From Ampullaceana balthica (taxonomy: Eukaryota > Mollusca > Gastropoda > Lymnaeidae): 64,000 bases of DNA. The DNA lies in assembly GCA_944989445.1 (NCBI GenBank), contig CALYLW010000208.1, forward strand, positions 1,282,975 to 1,346,974, given 5' to 3'. Each line of letters begins with the position of its first letter. The stretch's first letter is position 1. Shown one piece after another: positions 50,101 through 59,100 of this stretch. A program made the position numbers and the translations under genes. The notes below the pieces were generated by a model, which was not told where the DNA came from, did not search any database, and worked only from the letters and a program-made list of their open reading frames with translations.

Positions 50101-53100
50101 TTAAGGGGCCCCCCGGCCCATTCGGTTCAAGAAGTATATTTTGAAAACCTGTTTATTTAAATTCAGTCTCATCATGGACATATTTCTCAAGATCGTTAAA
50201 AATAGAATGGCAACTAATATCTCAAGCATATACGAAAAAAAGACATTTGGGGCCCCCGGCCCAATCGATGTAAGATGTAAATTTCAACATGTTGTTCACT
50301 TTAATTCAGTTTCATCATGAATATATTTTCTCAAGATCGTTAAAAATAGAATGGCAAATAATATATCAAACATATTCGAAAAAAAGAATTTGGGGCCTCC
50401 GGCCCTGAACGATTGGATATTAGACGTGCAGGGCCCTTTGTTATTTTAATATGGGCTACCAAGTTTTATATAAAAAGTTTGGTTAAGATCCATTCATTTA
50501 CTCAGTAGCTATCACATAAACTAATTTTATATAGCTCATATTAGCAACAAAAAAAAGACATTAAGGGCCCCAGGGCCCAATTAGTACACGATGTCAAATT
50601 CAAAACACCTGTTTATTTCAATCAATTTCATAGCGGATATATTTCTCTATATTTATCTACATCTTTAATACTTGAATGGGGAATAAAATCTTCAATGTTT
50701 GTGAAAAAAGACATTTTGTGCCCCCAGTCCCGAAGAAATTGACATTAGGAAATTAGTGCCCTATAGTATTTCAATATTGGCTACCAAGTTGTTATATACA
50801 AAATGTTGTTAAGATCCATCAATTTACCTAATAGCTAACGCTTAAAGTAATTATTATATAGCTCATTTAAGAAAAAAATCATATTATGGGCCCCCGGCGC
50901 CCAATGAGTGTTAAATATTGCAAAAATAAAAGTAGCCAGTTACCATCCCAGGAGCGTACTAAAAAGTCTCCAAAAGTTTCATGGCGATCGGATGAAGGGT
51001 TTAGTCAGCTATAAAGGACATACGTACATACATACATACATACATACATATATACATACATATTTTGATTTATATATATATAGATAACTGTTAATTCATT
51101 ATTTAAAGCTGCATTTCACTTAAATATGAAATGCGTGTTATAAATCATTTTTGGTTTTAAAAAATGTTATTCCCTTTCAAAGACTGAAATGGCGAAATGG
51201 GTATGCTTTTCATTTGATTCTCTTTTTCTTTTTTAAAAAAAACTCTCTAAAGTAGTCTTTAGTGTAAAGATGTGGTGAAAATTATACCACGCGCTTTTAA
51301 TACTTTTTCGTTTAACACTTCTTTCAGTAAAAGAGACTGTTTCATCAGGTTTTTTTTAAACCTTAAAATATATAACAGTTAAAGTGTCTTTATGGGGATA
51401 TAAATAATATATATATTAAATGTAACCATTATAATCAATTTAAAAATAAATAAATTTCATTAATAAACTAGCAAAATCTCATATATCAATCAATATTTAA
51501 AATTCGTCTTAGAGATTGAAATTTGCGTTTGTCTTACATTTAAACCTTTCAAAAAAGTTTCTTTTCCAAGAACGAAATCAAGCATCCTAAGCAGAGAACC
51601 ACCCTGAAAGTAAAAGAAACTCTTTAAAAATCATATCTTCATAATCATGTAAAACATAAGTTTTTTATGTATATTTAAGCGAAATAACATATTATTATTA
51701 TTGTTATTATTATATTTATTACAAAATCACGACTTAGTGGTTAGATCTGCTAGGTCCTATATTTATGTTGAGACCCGCTGACTCATCATGCGCTCTAACT
51801 GTTCAACGCATCCTGAATGAATTATCGGGAGAGCTCAGTATCGAGAATAAGAAGGTGTTTATTACGTGAACCAGAGATAAGGAAAGGTTAATGTATAAGA
51901 TATGGGATAACATCTTATAAATTAATATCGTTCAAGGTCCTTCCGCACGCAACAACGGCAAATCTCTTACAGGGAAATATTATAGTTAATGGGGGTTTCC
52001 CGATGTGTAAGTCTTTTTACTAGCGTGTGGTGCGGTGCGCATTGGATTGAGCACTATGACGTAATATGAGAAGATGTGACGCGAGATTGTGAACATGACG
52101 TAGGGACGGTTGATAGTCTATAGTCAGTTAGAGATTTGCTGTTGTTGCTTGCGGAAGGACCTTGTTGGAGAATATTAAACTTATGAATGTTATGATGGTG
52201 TTGCTGTTACTTTGAGTTATAGCCTGTCCTTGTGGTCATTACAATAACCCAGACAACGACATAACAGACATAGTGGTTAGATCTGCTAGGTCCCATATGT
52301 TGAGGCCCACTGACTCATCATGCGCTCTAACTGTTCACGCACCCTGAATGATTTATCGCGCTTTCAGTGTCCCCCATTCGAGAACGATGACGTAGAACTT
52401 GGCCCATAGCGGGATCCAATCACAAAGCTATGTCAGAGAAGCTTGTCTGCGTTTCAGAGTTATATGGCATCGCTACTAATAATAAAGTTGAGATAAACTC
52501 TCTGTCTCTTAACCAAATGATATAGAGTAAGAAAGCCTGGTTGATATAGAACGCATTCTTGAAGTTTTGTTCACTTTGACAATATCAGCTTAGTAGTAGG
52601 CATTTGTAATTTAGTTAAATAGTAGAGTTTATCTTCACATTTCGTTTTATTGTAATTGTAGGTAGATCAAATGTTTTATCATTTGTTATTGTCATTATAA
52701 TTCAGAGAGTGCATGTTTGTACTATTACTTTACTTTAGCCAGTAACAGTTTTGTGTGTTAATGCCAAGTAATAAATGTGTCCTTTTATTGTTAAAAGTAA
52801 TTTTAAGTTTATCTGTATTTTGATATATCTATATTTCAACGTTCATTAATAGTTATTGTACAATGTGTGTACAGTCTGGCGAACCCACTCAGACTGCATC
52901 CCCTTGTTTTCCTGTCCCTGTTTTGAATCGCCATCGTCGGGGCAGGACAATAACAGAAGAACGAAGTTCAAACAAGACAAATGTGTCAAAGTGGTGTGAC
53001 ACGTTTATGGCCAGGATTGGCTAGCGATACCTGACTACTAGTTAGTCGGCATGACATTTCATTACGTATACATGACAAGCTGTGACGATATTTTGGGGAC

Positions 53101-56100
53101 CTATATTAGGGGAGACGCGTTCAGAACCGGTAGTCAGACGGAGAGAGAGAGATAGACGGCTAGAGACGAGGAGGTCCATAGGAGATAGTAGACTATACTA
53201 AGGGCTGCTGGTAGTCAGACGGAGAGAGAGAGAGAGAGAGACGGCTAGAAACGAGGAGGTCCATAGGAGATAGTAGACTAGACTAAGGGCTGCTGGTAGT
53301 CAGACGGAGAGAGAGAGAGAGAGAGACGGCTAGAGACGAGGAGGTCCATAGGAGATAGTAGACTAGACTAAGGGCTGCTGGTAGTCAGACGGAGAGAGAG
53401 AGACGGCTAGAGACGAGGAGGTCCATAGGAGATAGTAGACTAGACTAAGGGCTGCTGGTAGTCAGACGGAGAGAGAGAGAGACGGCTAGAAACGAGGAGG
53501 TCCATAGGAGATAGTAGACTAGACTAAGGGCTGCTGGTAGTCAGACGGAGAGAGAGAGAGAGATAGACGGCTAGAGACGAGGAGGTCCATAGGAGATAGT
53601 AGACTATACTAGGGGCTGCTCACTGCCGGTACACTTGATAGTTTAGCTAGAGTACTCATTAATAACTGTGTTTTCCTTTCTCACGAGATATATCTTACCA
53701 AATAAACTTTAAGTACCTATAGCCCTCAACGAAAATGGGTCAAATTTTCGACAAAGGCCCAGACATCATGACCAGGTCATCAAACAATATTTGGTGTTGA
53801 CATTTGATAGTGACATTTGATGGAGACATTTGGAGGTGACATTTGGTGTTGACATTTGGTGTTGACATTTGATAGTGACATTTGGTGTAGACATTTGAAG
53901 GTGACATTTGGTGGTGACATTTGGTGTTGACATTTGAAGGTGACATTTGGTGGTGACATTTGGTGTAGACATTTGAAGGTGACATTTGGTGGTGACATTT
54001 GGTGTAGACATTTGAAGGTGACATTTGGTGGTGACATTTGGTGTAGACATTTGAAGGTGACATTTGGTGTTGACATTTGAAGGTGACATTTGGTGTAGAC
54101 ATTTGAAGGTGACATTTGGTGTTGACATTTGAAGGTGACATTTGGTGTTGACATTTGAAGGTGACATTTGGTGGTGACATTTGGTGTAGACATTTGAAGG
54201 TGACATTTGGTGTTGACATTTGAAGGTGACATTTGGTGTTGACATTTGAAGGTGACATTTGGTGTAGACATTTGAAGGTGACATTTGGTGTTGACATTTG
54301 AAGGTGACATTTGGTGTTGACATTTGAAGGTGACATTTGGTGGTGACATTTGGTGTAGACATTTGAAGGTGACATTTGGTGTTGACATTTGAAGGTGACA
54401 TTTGGTGTTGACATTTGAAGGTGACATTTGGTGGTGACATTTGGTGTAGACATTTGAAGGTGACATTTGGTGTTGACATTAGAAGGTGACATTTGGTGTT
54501 GACATTTGAAGGTGACATTTGGTGTTGACATTTGAAGGTGACATTTGGTGGTGACATTTGGTGTAGACATTTGAAGGTGACATTTGGTGTTGACATTTGA
54601 AGGTGACATTTGGTGTTGACATTTGAAGGTGACATTTGGTGTTGACATTTGAAGGTGACATTTGGTGTTGACATTTGAAGGTGACATTTGGTGTTGATAT
54701 TTGAAGGTGACATTTGGTGGTGACATTTGGTGTAGACATTTGAAGGTGACATTTGGTGTTGACATTTGAAGGTGACATTTGAAGGTGACATTTGGTGTTG
54801 ACATTTGAAGGTGACATTTGGTGTTGACATTTGAAGGTGACATTTGGTGGTGACATTTGGTGTAGACATTTGAAGGTGACATTTGGTGTTGACATTTTAA
54901 GGTGACATTTGGTGTTGACATTTGAAGGTGACATTTGGTGGTGACATTTGGTGTAGACATTTGAAGGTGACATTTGGTGTTGACATTTGAAGGTGACATT
55001 TGGTGTTGACATTTGAAGGTGACATTTGGTGGTGACATTTGGTGTAGACATTTGAAGGTGACATTTGGTGTTGACATTTGAAGGTGACATTTGGTGTAGA
55101 CATTTGAAGGTGACATTTGGTGTTGACATTTGAAGGTGACATTTGGTGTTGACATTTGAAGGTGACATTTGGTGTTGACATTTGAAGGTGACATTTGGTG
55201 TAGACATTTGAAGGTGACATTTGGTGTTGACATTTGAAGGTGACATTTGGTGTTGACATTTGAAGGTGACATTTGGTGTTGACATTTGAAGGTGACATTT
55301 GGTGTAGACATTTGAAGGTGACATTTGGTGTTGACATTTGAAGGTGACATTTGGTGTAGACATTTGAAGGTGACATTTGGTGTTGACATTTGAAGGTGAC
55401 ATATGGTGTTGACATTTGAAGGTGACATTTGGTGTTGACATTTGAAGGTGACATTTGGTGTAGACATTTGAAGGTGACATTTGGTGTTGACATTTGAAGG
55501 TGACATTTGGTGTAGACATTTGAAGGTGACATTTGGTGTTGACATTTGAAGGTGACATTTGGTGTAGACATTTGAAGGTGACATTTGGTGTTGACATTTG
55601 AAGGTGACATATGGTGTTGACATTTGAAGGTGACATTTGGTGTTGACATTTGAAGGTGACATTTGGTGTAGACATTTGAAGGTGACATTTGGTGTTGACA
55701 TTTGAAGGTGACATTTGGTGTTGACATTTGAAGGTGACATTTGGTGGTGACATTTGGTGTAGACATTTGAAGGTGACATTTGGTGTTGACATTTGAAGGT
55801 GACATTTGGTGTTGACATTTGAAGGTGACATTTGGTGGTGACATTTGGTGTAGACATTTGAAGGTGACATTTGGTGTTGACATTAGAAGGTGACATTTGG
55901 TGTTGACATTTGAAGGTGACATTTGGTGTTGACATTTGAAGGTGACATTTGGTGGTGACATTTGGTGTAGACATTTGAAGGTGACATTTGGTGTTGACAT
56001 TTGAAGGTGACATTTGGTGTTGACATTTGAAGGTGACATTTGGTGTTGACATTTGAAGGTGACATTTGGTGTTGACATTTGAAGGTGACATTTGGTGTTG

Positions 56101-59100
56101 ATATTTGAAGGTGACATTTGGTGGTGACATTTGGTGTAGACATTTGAAGGTGACATTTGGTGTTGACATTTGAAGGTGACATTTGGTGTAGACATTTGAA
56201 GGTGACATTTGGTGTTGACATTTGAAGGTGACATTTGGTGTTGACATTTGAAGGTGACATTTGGTGGTGACATTTGGTGTAGACATTTGAAGGTGACATT
56301 TGGTGTTGACATTTTAAGGTGACATTTGGTGTTGACATTTGAAGGTGACATTTGGTGGTGACATTTGGTGTAGACATTTGAAGGTGACATTTGGTGTTGA
56401 CATTTGAAGGTGACATTTGGTGTTGACATTTGAAGGTGACATTTGGTGGTGACATTTGGTGTAGACATTTGAAGGTGACATTTGGTGTTGACATTTGAAG
56501 GTGACATTTGGTGTAGACATTTGAAGGTGACATTTGGTGTTGACATTTGAAGGTGACATTTGGTGTTGACATTTGAAGGTGACATTTGGTGTTGACATTT
56601 GAAGGTGACATTTGGTGTAGACATTTGAAGGTGACATTTGGTGTTGACATTTGAAGGTGACATTTGGTGTTGACATTTGAAGGTGACATTTGGTGTTGAC
56701 ATTTGAAGGTGACATTTGGTGTAGACATTTGAAGGTGACATTTGGTGTTGACATTTGAAGGTGACATTTGGTGTAGACATTTGAAGGTGACATTTGGTGT
56801 TGACATTTGAAGGTGACATTTGGTGTTGACATTTGAAGGTGACATTTGGTGGTGACATTTGGTGTAGACATTTGAAGGTGACATTTGGTGTTGACATTTG
56901 AAGGTGACATTTGGTGTTGACATTTGAAGGTGACATTTGGTGGTGACATTTGGTGTAGACATTTGGTGTAAACATTTGAAGGTGACATTTGGTGGTGACA
57001 TTTGGTGTAGACATTTGAAGGTGACATTTGGTGGTGACATTTGGTGTAGACATTTGAAGGTGACATTTGGTGGTGACATTTGGTGTAGACATTTGAAGGT
57101 GACATTTGGTGTTGACATTTGAAGGTGACATTTGGTGTAGACATTTGAAGGTGACATTTGGTGTTGACATTTGAGGGTGACATTTGGTGTTGACATTTGA
57201 AGGTGACATTTGGTGTTGACATTTGAAGGTGACATTTGGTGTAGACATTTGAAGGTGACATTTGGTGTTGACATTTGAAGGTGACATTTGGTGTAGACAT
57301 TTGAAGGTGACATTTGGTGTTGACATTTGAAGGTGACATTTGGTGTTGACATTTGAAGGTGACATTTGGTGGTGACATTTGAAGGTGACATTTGGTGTTG
57401 ACATTTGAAGGTGACATTTGGTGGTGACATTTGGTGTAGACATTTGAAGGTGACATTTGGTGGTGACATTTGGTGTAGACTTTTGAAGGTGACATTTGGT
57501 GGTGACATTTGGTGTAGACATTTGAAGGTGGCATTTGGTGTTGACATTTGAAGGTGACATTTGGTGGTGACATTTGGTGTAGACATTTGGTGTAAACATT
57601 TGAAGGTGACATTTGGTGGTGACATTTGGTGTAGACATTTGAAGGTGACATTTGGTGGTGACATTTGGTGTAGACATTTGAAGGTGACATTTGGTGGTGA
57701 CATTTGGTGTAGACATTTGAAGGTGGCATTTGGTGTTGACATTTCGTGGTGACATTTGGTGGTGACATTTGGTGGTGACAATTGACTTTTAGAATGAATC
57801 TCCATGAATTAAAAGTTTACCCAATTGTAAGTTATATCATCAACTTAGAAATGAAAGCCTCACCTAATTGTAAGTTATATCACCAATTTAGAAATGAAAG
57901 CCCTACCTAATTGTAAGTTATATCACGAACATAGAAATGAAAGCCCTACATAATTGTAGGTTATATCACGAACATAGAAATGAAAGCCCTACATAATTGT
58001 AAGTTATATCACCAACTTAGAAATGAAAGCCTCACCTAATTGTAAGTTATATCACGAACATAGAAATGAAAGCCCTACATAATTGTAGGTTATATCACCA
58101 ACATAGAAATGAAAGCCCTACATAATTGTAAGTTATATCACCAACTTAGAAATGAAAGCCCTACCTAATTGTAGGTTATATCACCAACTTAGAAATGAAA
58201 GCCCTACATAATTGTAAGTTATATCACCAACTTAGAAATGAAAGCCTCACCTAATTGTAAGTTATATCACGAACATAGAAATGAAAGCCCTACATAATTG
58301 TAGGTTATATCACGAACATAGAAATGAAAGCCCTACATAATTGTAAGTTATATCACCAACTTAGAAATGAAAGCCCTACCTAATTGTAGGTTATATCACC
58401 AACTTAGAAATGAAAGCCCTACCTAATTGTAAGTTATATCACGAACATAGAAATGAAAGCCATACATAATTGTAGGTTATATCACCAACTTAGAAATGAA
58501 AGCCCTACCTAATTGTAAGTTATATCACCAACTTAGAAATGAAAGCCCTACCTAATTGTAGGTTATATCACCAACTTAGAAATGAAAGCCCTACCTAATT
58601 GTAAGTTACATCACCAACTTAGAAATGAAAGCCCTACATAATTGTAAGTTATATCACCATCTTAGAAATGAAAGCCCTACCTAATTGTAGGTTATATCAC
58701 CAACTTAGAAATGAAAGCCCTACCTAATTGTAAGTTATATCACGAACATAGAAATGAAAGCCCTACCTAATTGTAGGTTATATCACCAACATAGAAATGA
58801 AAGCCCTACATAATTGTAGGTTATATCACCAACTTAGAAATGAAAGCCCAACCTAATTGTAGGTTATATCACCAACTTAGAAATGAAAGCCCTAACTAAT
58901 TGTAGGTTATATCACCAACATAGAAATGAAAGCCCTAACCTAATTGTAGGTTATATCACCAACTTAGAAATGAAAGCCCAACCTAATTGTAGGTTATATC
59001 ACCAACTTAGAAATGAAAGCCCTACCTAATTGTAAGTTATATCACCAACTTAGAAATGAAAGCCCAACCTAATTGTAGGTTATATCACCAACTTAGAAAT

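Noticed and set aside
53740..57805. Minus-strand ORFs up to 952 codons reading MSTPNVTFKCQHQ
   Set aside because: The 13-bp units have no stop on that strand. The reading is identical across frames and lies within an intron of the aminopeptidase.
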